NCBI GenBank assembly: GCA_032622095.1 | Contig: CP136063.1 | Coordinates: 149,659,379-149,723,378 of the forward strand | Reading direction: 5' to 3' | DNA: 64,000 nt | From: Siphonodentalium dalli | Taxonomy: Eukaryota > Mollusca > Scaphopoda > Gadilida > Siphonodentaliidae | Shown here: in pieces, positions 13,101 to 28,100 of the stretch | Layout: every line of letters begins with the position of its first letter | Position numbering within the stretch: the stretch's first letter is position 1 | Made by a program: the position numbers and the translations under genes | The notes under the pieces: generated by a model | Told to the model about the DNA's origin: nothing | What the model saw: the letters and a program-made list of their open reading frames with translations, nothing else | Database searches by the model: none

Positions 13101-16100
13101 TATTTATTAAAGATAATCTAGATTTGATAAACTTGGACATGGGTACACTGGTCAGCTATATAATTGGTGTAGTTGTAGTCCATACCAATGGTAGTTATCT
13201 CTTAAACTTTTCACCCCACGATAGATCAAACACATACATCACATATTCACAGTAGTTTTCTTCGCGGTGGGGGTCCCAGAAAACAGACATAAATTACAAG
13301 TGTTCAATGTTATCAACAAGATTCAATGGATCGAACCTTGATGCATACGCACGATTTCCCAGGAAACAGAAACTGAATTGTAGGAAATTTCAAGGAATTC
13401 TACAGACAGTGTCGCAGATAACTGGTCGCACATAATGACGCCTATTTAAGAACATAATCAACCGATTGTTCTAAGTTTCCGTTCATTCCAATCTATGCTT
13501 TGTATTCTATGAATTGTATTCTTATAATCTGGATATCTGAAGTTTTAAACAATAGGTAATCAATTGAGTTCCGCATCTAGGGATCACGCACCTTGTAGAA
13601 AATTTATATAGTGTCGAACCTGTCGATACAGATAACAAATGTATGCGGCGATTGATCACTGTCACGGGTTGCGACCGAAGCACTTATTTTTCATAATTCA
13701 CGTCTCTTCTGAACGGCATGCATTTAAAATTATTTACGTTGGCAACCTTGTGCTTCAATTTTTGTGACTTCAAGTAATTTGGCATGTGTCATCTAGATGC
13801 AAAAAAACAAGACTACACCAAAGTAACACCGATTCGAAAATATCCGAATCAACAGACCGATTCGGTGTCGATCTCGAATCGGGTGCCCGATATCGACATC
13901 GAATCGAAGCTCGAATATTCGCAGGTCCCTAATTTACACACTCAATGGGACACACATTTCTCTTTCTATGATAATCCATGCATTGGCATGGATCATGTGA
14001 CACGTGATATGGCTTCCAACCAAGCAAAATGCTGTCTGTGTCTGACAATTTTTGACATTGGCAACATGGGAAAGTTGTGAGAAGTTAGCTATTCAAGATT
14101 CGTCTCACATTAGTTTTGAAGTCCCACTTAGCTCAGTCTGTAAAAGCCGTGGAATTTCATTGCCTCGAGTTCATGGAAAATTCCAGAAAATCCTGCAATT
14201 TTTTTTGAAAAGTCATGGAATTTCTTCCCTGGATAGGCGTATGAATTAATTAATTGATTCTCTTGATTAATTTGCGTGGTTGCTTAGCTGATTGAGTTAA
14301 GGCCGTTTGTTTGACTTATCAGCTTAACATCCCAACATATGAATCTTAGAGTCCTACCAACTGCTTATAACAGAAGGTTTAGATCGAGAACTTCAAACTT
14401 TGATGGAGTTAGTCTTGTAAATTTTAGTAGATAACAGTGATTGATGTTTGAAGTTAGAAGTTCTCTATCTAAACCTGTCTATTACAGTAATGCCACCCTA
14501 AATAATCATCTAAGGATGTGTATGTACAGTAATGCCCTAAATAATTGACTCCTTAACCACAGCAGAATTATGGGTAACTTTTCTGGATTTAGTCGGAAAT
14601 ATGACTTGTTGCCATTCATCAGAAAGCTCTCAGTGAGAGCTTTCCGATGAATGGCAACAAGCCATATTTCCATCTAAATCCTGAAAAGTTACCCATAATT
14701 CGGAGGTGGTTAAGGAGTCAATTATTTAGGGCATTACTGTACATACACATCCTTAGAAATGAAGAAAGGACCATTTCTATGTATTCTTTTAGAACTAAAT
14801 TTGAGAATCCATTAATTAATAGTAGGCTTAATGGCATTACAGGCTGGATAAACTTGTATCCACTGACGGGAGCACAAAATGGGTTCTAGGACATTATTAT
14901 CATCTGGAACATTGGGGGTACCTTGAAATTTTATACATGGATGTCAATTTTGAACCGCGAGGCTGTAGAGGTGAGGGTTAAAAAAAGAATCATTCAGGTA
15001 TCAAATCTGGTTGTACCCCATGTTGCCAAGATAATTTAAAATGTCTTAGCCACAAATTAGTTCAAAATGAGACATCCAGGTGTTAAGTCTCCATGTAACC
15101 AACAATGTTGCCTGAGATACTGATTTTGTCCCCACAGCAATAGCCATACAACCTCAATTCAAGTGTGGTTTTTATAGGTTCTCACATTAATTCACACCAA
15201 TCTGCACCAATAAGAATAATTTAGTATCTTACCTATGGAACCAGCATCACATGACATCAATCTCAGCATGCTAGAGCAATGTCATGATTGGTGGAACTGG
15301 CAGTTCAAGGGTCATTCATATACCCCCGATGTTTCATGTGCTCATACACACCTGATGTTTCGCGCATGTTCTCTTAAACCCCACTGTCAAGTTGACGGGG
15401 GTCATGGTGATATGAGCTTGGCGTTGTAGCCAATTAGATCACTAGTTACAACTGGATGAGGGGACAAAGCTTGGTATATCACATTTGCCAGCATCTATCT
15501 CGACTGATATTACTGACTTGTGAACATGAAGGAAGCTTGGTCTAAATGATGGTTTCATCAGGCCTCAATATATGTTACTGGACATATGCAGAATGAGGTC
15601 ACCAGTGGGTGAATTTAGTAATGATACCCCGCGGAACAGTCTAGCATCACTAAATTCACCATCTGGGGACCTCATTCCACTTAGACTCATCTTCTCTGGA
15701 AAGTATCCTTGTTATCAAATTAACAAGTTTTTTAGTTTTTTTTTTGGAAACTTCTTCAGAAAGACGACATAATGTATAATCGAGATGTCCAATGGGTGCA
15801 CATTGATCACCACCTTCAACATCTGGGAACTTAAATCTGTGTCTAGGTCTCACATAGCAGATGAGGCCATGCAGAATGAGATCCCCAGAGGATGAATTTG
15901 GTGATGCTAGCCTACTGTGCGGTCTAGCGTCATTAAATTCACCCTATTGGGGACCTCATTCTGCAAATATCCAGCACCATATTTTGAGGCCTGTTGTGCA
16001 TTCAGAATTGTCCAATCATATTTCACCTATAAATTTGCTACCATATAAATATTATACTCTCAGGTGCCTAATAAATATTATTCTCTCAGGTGCCTAATAA

Positions 16101-19100
16101 TCGTGATGGCCTGATAATAGTGACGTGTGGTGATTTAGGCTGAACTTAATAATAGTGATGGCAATTTCACTCTATGTATCAATGCCGAATAATAGTGATC
16201 ATCGGGAATTTTCTCCAAAATTACTAATCGTACTGACACTATTATTAGGCATCGGAAAGCTTAGTTTTGCCCTATTGGTCTTCCACGGCAGCATGGTCAT
16301 ATTTCCGCTAAAGGAAGCCTTTCACACTGAACTATATGGATATATGTCCTGCGTTTGTAAACCATAGTAGAAAGGGGTTAACTTTTTGGTCACCTACCAT
16401 TGGCTTGCTCGGAATCAGTCACGCATGCGCAGTCCCAATATAACTCACTTTACAGATTTAATTCGTCAGTTTATTTTCTGCTACGAAACCGAACGGAAAT
16501 CTAAAGGGAGTATTGTTCCGAATTTGTCGTTTAACAACTAGACAACAAATTCAATTTATCGATACAATAATTACTGGTCGCCTACGCGTTCGTTTTTAGA
16601 ATTATTGTTTCGAATTCACGGACCGTTTCGCTTCAAACATACAATTGTCCGTGTTTTCGAACAGGGGCGGACTTAAAATTTATCGAATATGAAAATCGAC
16701 ATTTTGCCATAATCAGCCGCCATTTCAAGGCCTTACGAGGCGCATAGATTATTGTGAGCAATACATCTATGTAATCATTATAGCACCTATAAGGTATGAT
16801 AGAATTTGTCAGATATAAAAAATGCCATGTGCTAGCGGACCGGGGATCGCACCCTGGTCAGGGTATTCTGACAGAAATCAGAACTCGGTCCGATACCAAG
16901 TTTGTCAGGCTAAAAAGTCCCATTCGAGATTACTGAATAAAATCCGAATGCAAATGCCGACTTTCCCCATTACAACACTTGTTCAGGTATGTTGTCGTGG
17001 GTGCACTACGCTGTGCGATCGGGTGTGGACAATTAAAACTTAATGGCTGACCCATGTACACACCTAGGTGTGTGTATGTTAAAGAACACTACTGGAGTCA
17101 CTAGAACTCATCAAAACAACATGCTTTCACAAAATACTTTGTGTTTTCTGTTTCAATACTGTCACACATGTCTCCTTTGATCTAGATGTGTTTGTCGACA
17201 CTTGAAGTTGACTACAGTTTATCAATATCAGAAAAATAACGACTGTCGTGGTACTAAGATTCGTTAGTGTCATTAATTTCAGACAGGGATTGACATCTGA
17301 CAAGAGTCAGAATTCTGTTGAGTACATGATTCGATTCTCGTACAGTGCTTCAACTTCATTGTCAAATTTTGAACTGCTAGCATTTAATGATTGCAAGCAT
17401 GACACTAAAATTAATCGTGATGACAGTTTCACTATTATCTCAATTCCAGATTTTAGTTATTATTCTGAATTGTATCCAAAATTAACCCATCCTTTCAAAA
17501 TTGCTGGGTTGTTTCTCGAGACTAAATGGTGTCTCCTTCCGGAATACAAACATAATTGCTATCCTTCCTGTTCAGGTTTACCGAAAAGAAGCGGTGGGGG
17601 TTGGGTTACTACGATTCGGGATATGGCTCTAATTGGGACACAAAATTACAAATCATGGGTGCTCCGGTTTGCATTCTCTAGAGTAAGGGAAGAAGCTTAT
17701 CGTCACTCTGACTGTGTTTAATCATGGTTTCACTATCTACAAATATATTTGAAGATACTTTGGATTAAAAAACTTTCCCCTTCTTGATTCAATTATGAGA
17801 ATGATTCCAGCCTGACAGGTATTTACAATCGTGGTGACTTGACCCCTCCAGTTAACTGGCCCACTGTCAATAACTGGCGACCGTGGCCTGGATGACGTTC
17901 CCCAATGAATAACGATATAATAACAGTGGTATTCCAAGACGAGGAAGGTGGGGGGAGACATTATTTATGGCAAGTAACCATATCAAATGTGAGCTTGGTA
18001 CAAGAACAGACTGTACATCCAATACAGCATGCATTGTTCATAAAGGGCATGGTAGGTGTTTTGAAGGTATTCATGGACTAGCTGGAGTCTCAATGAATTT
18101 TCAAATATATACGTGTCCCGACCTTTCATACAGTTGATATGGTGAATAGACTTCACACACGAATGAAGAATATTTACATGGAAAGCATTTATATTGTCAC
18201 GTGTCGCACGACCACTGCCAATAGCCTTTCCGACAAGAGTCCATCAGCATGGCTCTTCATACTTCTATTGCCCATATCAATTTGATTATCTGGCACATAG
18301 ACAATAAAACAGGCAAAGACGTTTGCGCTGTCCAGCTAAGCTTTCGAGGAAGCTCATTGACCAGCATTACCAACCTTTCCTAAGATGCAGACAGGGGACC
18401 ACCCCGTATGAGTGGATCCCATCCCCATGGCACCAGATGCCCGATCGTAAGGGCCTGTAACCATGCTGCCAACTCTGCGCATTTCAGTCTATGCTGGATT
18501 TGTCCTCTCTTCCTGAAACATGCCTTAAGCAGGACCACTTAGGTAGGGGGAGTTCCTCTCTATCTTGGCTCTTCAAATTAAAATAAAACAACATTATAAA
18601 AGGGATGTGTATCCTTTACTAGGAGGATGATAATTTCATTCGTTTCCTTCCTAGGGGAGCCATTTTTAGAGCGGGTCTTCCCCTAGTTTGCTGCATGCTT
18701 CACACTAACCGACCTATCACACATCTAGGTCGTTCTGCTGCATGTTTGGGGGGGGGGGGGGGCAGAGGCTCAGACCTGAATATTCCGTATGGTGACCGTG
18801 AAAATTTACCTGTGTTTATCATCTGACTACATTGTACATCATTTGAACTGATTTCGGTTGTTGAAGGCGCACCTTTATTTATTAGAATCGGATCGCAGTG
18901 GGTATTCCGCTGGGAACGTGGACTGCTCTCAGGTGCCTAGTGGTCATGATGGCATAATAATAGTGATGTGTGTGGATTTAGGCTGAACATAATACTTGTG
19001 ATTGCACATTTTGCTGTCTATCTCCATTCCAAAGGATGGTGATCGTTGGAAAATTTCTCCAAAATTAATAATCGTACCGACATTATTATTTGGCACCAGA

Positions 19101-22100
19101 GAGCAGCGGTTTGCTTTCTCATTGGATGCTCTGGTCACCTGCAGTGTTCGGCCATGCGCTCCCGATGCTCATGGCTGTTAGTCATGTTCTCTGAGGGGCT
19201 ATATATATATCTTTAATGATACATTGGATTGTGCCAGGGATCTCTGCTCTGGCTCCGACCATTGGATTGTTGGGCGCAGCTTTGGTAGGGTCTTATGACA
19301 TGATCTCATGATGACTTATATATCACCATGATATATCTATTATATCATTTTATATATCTATATATACGAAAGATTTGTATCACCGGGTTTCTGCAATGAT
19401 ATCTTGTGATACATAGGTACCTCAGAGACATGCGACATATTCTCTGTGGGGTTATATATCTATATTTAGTGATACGTTGGATCATGACAGGGAGCTGTGA
19501 TCTGGCTCCGACCATTGGATTGATGGGCGCAGCTTTGGTAGGGCCTTCTGACATGGTCTCATGAGGAAAACTTAATATATATATCCCCCGGATATATATA
19601 TTATATCATTTTATATATATATATACGCAATGTGTATATTGTGATACATATAGGTACCTCAGAGACATGTGAACGTGTGATAACTGTTCTAAGGGCAGGA
19701 CCAGTTCACGCTCCTCCGATTACGCCTCGGCGGTACAATCAGTCTGTGGGGAAACGTCTGGTGGAGAAGACGGGGTACTTGGGACCACCAGGACATTTGT
19801 CCCCCACCAAACGCCAGCGGTTCTGGGCGCTAAAGCTGCCAAATCGCGTGCCTACAAATCCACACCGGCAGATGGGCCTCCGGCAGCTTAAGCGTAGGGC
19901 AGGGGCCGTACCCATGAGGTAAAGCGCCGCATCCCCCTGGCCACGCTCGTCTTAACGACAAAAAGCGGCCTTGCCTGCCACTCCTCCGTGAAGGGATCAG
20001 AGAAAAATGACCTCTCCCCACCCTCCAGCTTGGCCAGGATATTAGCTTGGGCATGACCACCTGCAGCAGGCGATGGTGGGGGCTCCCTCTGATCCGATGG
20101 CTTGACTCGCTTATAGTTGTCTAACCCATTTGGGCTAATGGGCTCTCCATTTGATCCCTGTGCCACAGATTGGGCATCAGGTTATCTGCCATTTGCATTG
20201 GCGAACAGCAGTTAGTTAACTCTTAATGTTGGTTGTCTTGCCATCTTTGGAGTGGGCCTTCTCCAGTGCAGGTCGTTATGTCGCTAAGGCGGAGAGGGAG
20301 TTACTCTCCTCGCATCTCAAATCGGCTGGATTCTTAGAACTGACTTGAATGGCACCACCTGGGATGTTGCTTCCAAAAACAAGGTGGGGAGGTACATGTT
20401 TGAGCAATATAGCACTCTAATTATATGAGTTATTTCACGTAACTAATCATAACAGATTCATTAAAGAGTTCATATTTAGGTACAATCTGTTTTAGAAGAG
20501 TGCATTCCCTCAAAAATTTGGCTATTAACTTTATTGCTCGTGCCTCCTCCTGGGCTTGCATTCTAATCCATATAGTTCAGTGTGAAAGGCTTCCTTTAGC
20601 GGAAATATGATATTTAAAAAAATGTAATATATATTTCCTTAAAGAAAGCCTGAACACTGAACTATCATAGGGCCCTCCCATGGCGGTGCCATTCCCAACC
20701 CCGCAACTCGCCAATCTTCTGATTGAGTTGAAAATAAACTGACGAATTCAATCTGTAAAGTGAGTTATATTGGGACTGCGCATGCATGACTGATTCCGAG
20801 CAAGCCAATGGTAGGCGACCAAAAAGTTAACCCCTTTCTACTATGGTTTACAAACGCAGGACATATATCCATATAGTTCAGTGTTCAGGCTTTCTTTAAG
20901 GAAATATATATTATATTTTTTTAAATATCATGTCTGTTGTTAACCCTTTCTTTACAAATTGGATTCTCTCACCCAGTTTTAAAAGTATATTAATCGGAAT
21001 GGTCTATTATTCATCAGGAGGGGTGTTCAGGAAAATATGCAGACAACAGATAATAAAAGTGCAAAAGGAGTCCTATTTATGGGGGGAGGCACATGTTCAA
21101 ATAGTAAGTTCAGGTCGTTTGTTGAACTTATTATATCAACACTTTCCAAGGGAACTGCTCGTCAATTAGTATTTAGTATAGAAAGTGTTAATCAAATTTA
21201 GTTATTTCAAAGAACTTTTGCTCTACTATGATATCAACTATATTTTAAAGTGAAGTTAAACACTCCACTGGGTGTTCAATAGCACCTAATAGAATAATAT
21301 TGCTTATTACATAGCCACTGTTGTATACTCACTAAAAGCAATGGCTTTCAACTGTGTGGTTATTCTCAACAGAAAGCCCTCGAGCGATCCTGACATTTTT
21401 TGTGGCATGCTACATCATGACGTTGCTACAGGCGACATAATGAGAACTTCTTATTTTTGCGGTGACAAAATTGTTGCAAAACAATGAATTTCATCGAAAA
21501 AGCTTCTTATAATTAACAATTTAATTTGTGATTGGGGTATATTATAAATATAGATCCGCACAGTTTTGGGACGGTATTAAAGTGATTATCACACTCGAGC
21601 ATTTCGGCTCTTGGGGTATCCTTCCATGAAATGCTCTCATGTGATAATCACTTTCCCGTCCCAAAACTCTGTGGCTCTTATCTATTTCAAATTAACAACA
21701 CACAGCGTCTCATTCAATGGCAGAATCATTTTGCTTTGTTTACTGATTAACGGAAGGGACAAAAGATGAACTATCTACATTTTTGCATAATTAAAAATGT
21801 CCTGTTTTTCAAAAGGATTTAGTAATGTTTGTTGAAGTTTTCGGTAATAATTATTGAATGTTACATTTGTTAAAAGGACCCACAGCACTCGCAATGTTAA
21901 AAAAAATAATATATATAAGTGTGTTAAAACATCACCGCTAAAAAGAACATGGAAACATATATTAACTTTGTCTTATACTAATTATTGATAGTTCTCCAAT
22001 CAAAGGTACTCAATCCGATTAAATACCCCTAAATTACTATTTCTTTGGCTTCGGGGGTATAACATATTTTATTCGAGTCGAGGAACATACCCATCAAAGC

Positions 22101-25100
22101 TCAGAGTGATCTGATATAAATGAATGGAATCAGTCAAAATTGTGGATGAAGATGGATAACTCTAAAAACAAGTGGTAATACGGCCAAATTTCATGAATAC
22201 TCAAGTGATAATACGGCCATATTTCATTGAACAAAAGAAAATGTTGATAAATAACACGTTTTGGGAAATTTGATACCATAGTTGACAGTGGTTAGCATTA
22301 TTTTGTTGCAATTAATCGATTCTGATAACTAAAGCGTATTTTGAAGAAATGTTGTTTTTGTTGTATCTTGATGATATGGGGACCCTCTGATCAGATTGAG
22401 TAACTTTAAGAAATTTATTTGTGTGTTGAAACCATTGTTATGTAAACAAAACTGTTACAGTGATTTGTTAAAAATAATTTATAATTGCATAATAACTTAA
22501 AATATTTTAGTCTAAATATGATTTTCAGAATTATTTTCTAATGCTTTGACCTTTTCCCAAGGTTAACATTCAACTTTTGATTAAACTTTGGTATCTTATT
22601 CGACTAATTGGACTTTGAACTGTAATGCTGCTGTACAGAACCATTAATGTTTACATAACATTGGTTTTGATATGCACAATCTCGATAATGGAGAGTTATT
22701 GATAATGAGAATAGGAACAAAGTCGATCTATTGTTACATGTACTTGTTGATTACAGTTGCTTTACAGACCTTTATAAAATTTATGTTATTTGCATGAACC
22801 CACTTCAAACATCTTGCGTCCCATTAAGTAGATGTAGTGCTGAATAGTAAAAATATCAGTTAGAATTTTGTCTTATTCAAAGATTGTTCTTCAGATGGGA
22901 CATTGGACCTAAACTGTATAAGGTACCTGTATATTTGAACCTCCTCAGTGATGATTGAGTGATTGCATGTCTTCAAGCCTGATTATAAGCCTTAAGTCGA
23001 GGACATTGAGTTGGTGTAGGACAACGACCGAGGTGTTCTCCTCAGATCTTAGTAAACTGAGCAATATGATAAAGGAATAACAACATGTTGGGATATCAAT
23101 ATTTAGCTTTTTAAACAGCAAGTTCACCAATTTATTGCACATAAGATTTCAAAATGTTCAATAAAAAATTGTTTATTGTTCTTGAACAATACAAACTGAT
23201 TACATAAACGTCAATGGCGACGTCAACTTTAACAGAAAATTTCCTTCACTAATTTAAGAGGTATAGTCGACTTTAAGCACACGTTTGTTCAACTAACTAA
23301 ATAATTAAATAAAACAATATTGACATAAATTTTTTAGTATTTTACCATCGCGTCACAACAAACTTGTGCAATAACATTAACTAGTTCACACGCTGGTGTT
23401 GTTCTATCTATGTATTCTACATCACATATTTTTTTCTTTTTGAATAAACTATGGTACATGTATCTGCAAAAACCTCCTGTAAATAATTTTTGAGGTGCAA
23501 TAACTGATTTGGTCATTGTCAGTATAACCAATGTCATGACTGTGATCCATTGGTATTAATTTTGTCTATGTCTCAGTCTTCAAGAAGGTTAGGGACAGAA
23601 ATTCCACAAGGCCTACATTTGATGCTACACACTGTGACAGTAAATACACAAAAACATATAAAGTGACAAATTTATATTAAAAATATTGCTTTTAGCTTCC
23701 TACTATTTTGACCAACTCAATTTCAGAATGACATATACTATCATTTTGATCTAAATCCTTTGGAAAATTATAATCAGGCTTACAATTCTTGATAGTTGGC
23801 CCATTTTAGAACTGCAGTTAACTTTTCTCTCAGTTTCCCTCAAGTAAATTGATGGCCTGTGGCATTCCTTGATGGTAACTGATGATGCTGGGTTTTCACC
23901 TGAGTGTAGATATGACAATAGAACCTTGGAATTAATTTCACGAGATTCCATGTGAAGTGCGCATTCCATATTGTCGCACCAACTAATTCCTGCAATTTGA
24001 TTATACTTGTCAAGACATTACAGGAGGCATATCTGATGGAAAGGGCAAATTCAATTTAGTTTTTAATTATTATACTCACATTTGCTATTAGGGTCACCAA
24101 TAAATGAATTTAATGTGATTCTACCACATCTTTTATCTCATGTGTTGATCTATTGCGATAAAAAATGGAAGATATGTACAACTTTTACATGTGATTAAAT
24201 GGCAGATGTAGACCTCAGATCATCAGCTTCCATTGAGGAACGTTGGGCTAGTGAATAGTGAATTGATCTCTTTTCCTTCTGCTGCTATCACTTCTAAATC
24301 CTTCATGATTGGCTACGGCAATCAGCAATGCCGAAGCCATTTGTTGAAGCAAACTGGGCCATGGCAAAGTGTTGCTGTAGCAGATTGCCAAAGCCAAACA
24401 ATCTGAATTATTAAAGAGGGCTGCTTCTATAAACTTTGGACTAACAACATTACATTTTCATATTCCTCCTGATCACATATATGTAATTACATATCATGTC
24501 AACTCACAATAAATATTCATTTTTAGGTTAAATTTGTTCACAGCATAACTTCCTGTTTATCTCCTCTTCTCTCTAATCATTCCATTGGCTTAATTACTCC
24601 TCCACTGCAATCTTGCACCATTTGACATAGCTTCCAAAGAACTAGTTTCTCTGCACAATGTGTGCTTCCTTCCGCAGTAATTTCAGCTTAATAAATGTCC
24701 AATTCCTGCCATGTAATTATATGAGGATTCAGTTAAGCGAAATGTATTAAGCAGTGCCATGTTGCATCCTTATGGTGTGTTGGTACCTACAGTAATACCC
24801 TAAGTAATCGACTCCTTAACCACAGCAGAATTATGGGTAACTTTTCAGGATTTAGTCGGAAATATGGCATATTTCCGACTAAATCCTGAAAAGTTACCCA
24901 TAATTCTACTGTGGTTAAGGAGTCGATTATTCAGGGCATTACTGTACAGTGCAAACCATTATCTGCTTATGCACATGAATGAGTGCGTTGCGTTATAAAG
25001 CAGAGTTTTCGATAATCAAGCTGAAATCATTTGATATTGGAATGAATGCTTCATGGCAGACCAATCCATAATTTGTTGACAAATTCTACAATAATACAAA

Positions 25101-28100
25101 ATCTGTCAAATTCCATCATTTGAACCTTTATTCTGACAATTACAAATAAAATTTCCTCCATTTCACATACTTTGCCACCACCCATGATCAATTAAAAACA
25201 AAAACCACTATATATGGAAGCTTCAAGGCACATGCATTTATGGCTTGCATTGATTTGAAATATAGAATCTCACCATTGGTATGTTGGATGCAACATGATG
25301 GACACATCACAGTCGTCTGAATGCCACAGTGGTGTTGCCCATATTCCAATTTCAACACAACTTACAGTCAACACAATCATCTAAACACATGTGATGCTAG
25401 CCCGCTGTGTGGGATAGCATCACTAAATTCACCCCCTGGGTACCTCATTCTGCAAAAGACAGACACAATATTTGCAGGCTTGGTTATTTCATATTATGTC
25501 CACCGATGATACGGTCACTTGTGGAGACGCAAATATAAGCCATATGTAGGCTTACTGCCGAATCCACTCCCACATTAGGCAACATGGTAATATGTTTCAC
25601 CAATGCTGATGTTTATATACTAAATTGGAATAAATAGTATTAAACCAAATTGAGTTATTAGAAAGTGGAATGCACATATAGCATATTAGTTAGTGCCATT
25701 GCTTAAACGCTCTATGGCCATGAGGGTGATTTAAGCTTCTATTGAGCGAGACTAGAGTTTAATATATGCCCAGGAATTGAAAAAACAGGAACCGTTAATG
25801 AAACCCCTTCAGAACCAGGAACGTTCCGGGGAAATGTATGGCTTATATGCTCAACATGGGTATGTGCCATTTGGCTAGGATGGGCGACAGGGATCATAAT
25901 AATGATAATTTAGATTAACTAATGGATATTCCAAATTGTTATACTTGACCTTCTTGGGCCAAATAATGGTATACAACGTAACATAAACACAAGTTCGAAA
26001 ACATAAAACCATCATTCCGACTTCCCAAACTTCAAACGAATTGTTACCGACATTGTGAACTTCTCGTGGCATCTCGTAACTTGTCTTTGTACGTTAACTT
26101 AAGAAAATAGAAAATAAATAGTCTATATATATAGTTTGATGAAATTTGTGGGTTAATTTCCAATACTTTTTAGTGCCCCGATTTTTAGCTCACCTGAGAC
26201 GAAGTCTCCGGTGGAGCTATAGTCATCACTCCTCGTCCATCATCCGTCCATCAAGAATCATCTTCTCCTCCAGAACCGTAAGACAGAACAGGTTCATATT
26301 TGGTGTGGATGTTCCCTAGGTGAATCACATTCAGATTTGTTCAAATGAGGTCATCAGGTCAATTAGTTGAGAAAGCAGGGCCACAACTCTATTCCTTCAT
26401 AGTAATTCTTAGAACGACTTCTTTTCCAGAACTATAAGGCCTAATGGGTTCATATTTGGTGTGGATGTTCCCTAGGTGACTCGCATTCAGAAACCAAGGC
26501 CATAACTCTATTCCTTCATAGTAATTCTTAGAATGACTTCTTCTCAAGAAACATTGGGCTGATTTAGCTTATATTTGGTACGGAGGGACCATGGGTGACT
26601 GGGGTTCAGATTTGTGCAAATGGGGTCACTGGGTCAAATAGGGGCAGAGCCAGGGACATAACTCTAAAAACAAAAAATTACATTTTTGCATTTTGTCCTT
26701 TAATTTTTTTTTAGACACATCACAGCCTCATATTTCTTACCTAGATTTTTCTTAGCACGTTCTTCATCTGTATGGATTTTGGTATTGTTTATTTAACCCT
26801 TTCCACTCTTGTTTTATATAGAATTCATCCAAGCCAGGATGAATCAAACATTTTTCATCTGATCGACACCAAATTTGGTATATGAATTTTTGACACCTAA
26901 ATACAGATCAAGTTCAAATATGGGTTTGATCCCATATATTTTAACAGAGTTATGGGCCTTTATAATTCATACCTGTTTGCCATGCACTATGAATTTTTAA
27001 GAGAAAATGACACCACTGAAGACTGTATTATTGAATAAGACAATTTATCATTATGGACACCTGATACTACTGGCTAAAGACTGCTTGCTTGCAGACCTTT
27101 TTACCATCTGTCAAACTGTGATTGATGTCTCTTTATTCCAGTTGTTCTCTGTGCAATATTAAGTTAATCCACCTGTTGAAACAGGTTCATGGCATTAGTT
27201 AAACACCTATTCTACAAGAATAAATAGGAATTGTTCATTTGTGGGGATCTTTTACAGATGTGGCTATTTAGAGACATTGTTGTTTACAGAGACACTGTTG
27301 TCTTATCTTAGAACAAAATTAATCCACATATTCCTTAGTTCCATCATATGATGTCATTGAAAATGATTAACCCTCTCTGCACATCATATGGTCTTCAGAT
27401 GTTTTTTATTTGATCATTCTCCTATTCAATGTCCATGTTGATGGTGATCCACTTTTCACTTGCATAGATTTGGGATTAAAATTAACCCATTCCATAGACA
27501 CATATCCGATAGACATATATTAAATTATCGCTTTCACTTTGAGCCAGGTTTAGTCAGTGTTTCAATAAATGACCAATTAAATATTCATCTTTAGAGGAAA
27601 TGTCTTATTTTGAAATTCCCTCAATTGCATTTGGGCTACAGGATAATATTAACAGTGCTGGGATTCTTGAGACTGACTTATTGTATGGGTTTCTAAATCC
27701 AATGACATGATTTTTAGCTCACCTGAGACGAAGTCTCCGGTGGAGCTATAGTCATCACTCCTCGTCCGTCAACAATTCTTTGAACATCTTCTCCTCTGGT
27801 ACCAAATGACCGAATGGGTTCATATTTGGTGTGGATGTTCCCTAGGTGACTCTCATTCAGATTTGTTCAAATGAGGTCACTGGGTCAAATAGTTGGGAAG
27901 CCAGTGCCATAACTCTTTCCCGCCATAATAATTCTTTTAAACATCTTGTTCTCAAATACCATCAGGCCAAATGGGTTCATATTTGGTATGAAGGATCCTT
28001 GGGTGACTGGGGTTCAGATTTGTTTAAATGAGGCCACTGGGTCAAATGTGGGCGGACCAGGGACATAACTCAAAAAAATATTAAATTTTTTTTGTTTTTA

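Larger units (their letters stand above)
16298..20930. mobile_element. DIRS-type retroelement with inverted terminal repeats and internal complementary region
   Basis: The left terminal repeat (about 16298-16477) is found in inverse at 20731-20930, with shared blocks such as GTTTGTAAACCATAGTAGAA and AAGTTAACCCCTTTCTACTA. Just inside the right repeat, 20566-20668 contains the inverse of the left outer edge (ATAGTTCAGTGTGAAAGGCT) joined to the inverse of the right outer edge (TTAAAGAAAGCCTGAACACT). This matches the known DIRS layout, where an internal region complements both outer edges. The inside is decayed and has been entered by a SINE (16.83 kb), an M3 MITE (18.92 kb) and a 240-bp tandem duplication. 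Coding remains are weak. It lies wholly within the last intron. Confidence 0.8.

Noticed and set aside
17248-17721. 157-codon open frame on the + strand
   Set aside because: No recognisable domain, no splice or codon evidence, and it lies in the decayed interior of the DIRS element.
20285-20400. A firm reverse transcriptase call in the first DIRS element
   Set aside because: Only short, frame-shifted similarity is visible, with no catalytic YxDD; structure of the ends is the real evidence, so the coding call was kept at low confidence.
26187-26210. Helitron 3' end on the - strand (GGTGAGCTAAAAAT)
   Set aside because: There is a hairpin, but the base after CTAA is not T and no paired 5' end was found; kept only as a hairpin-ended repeat.
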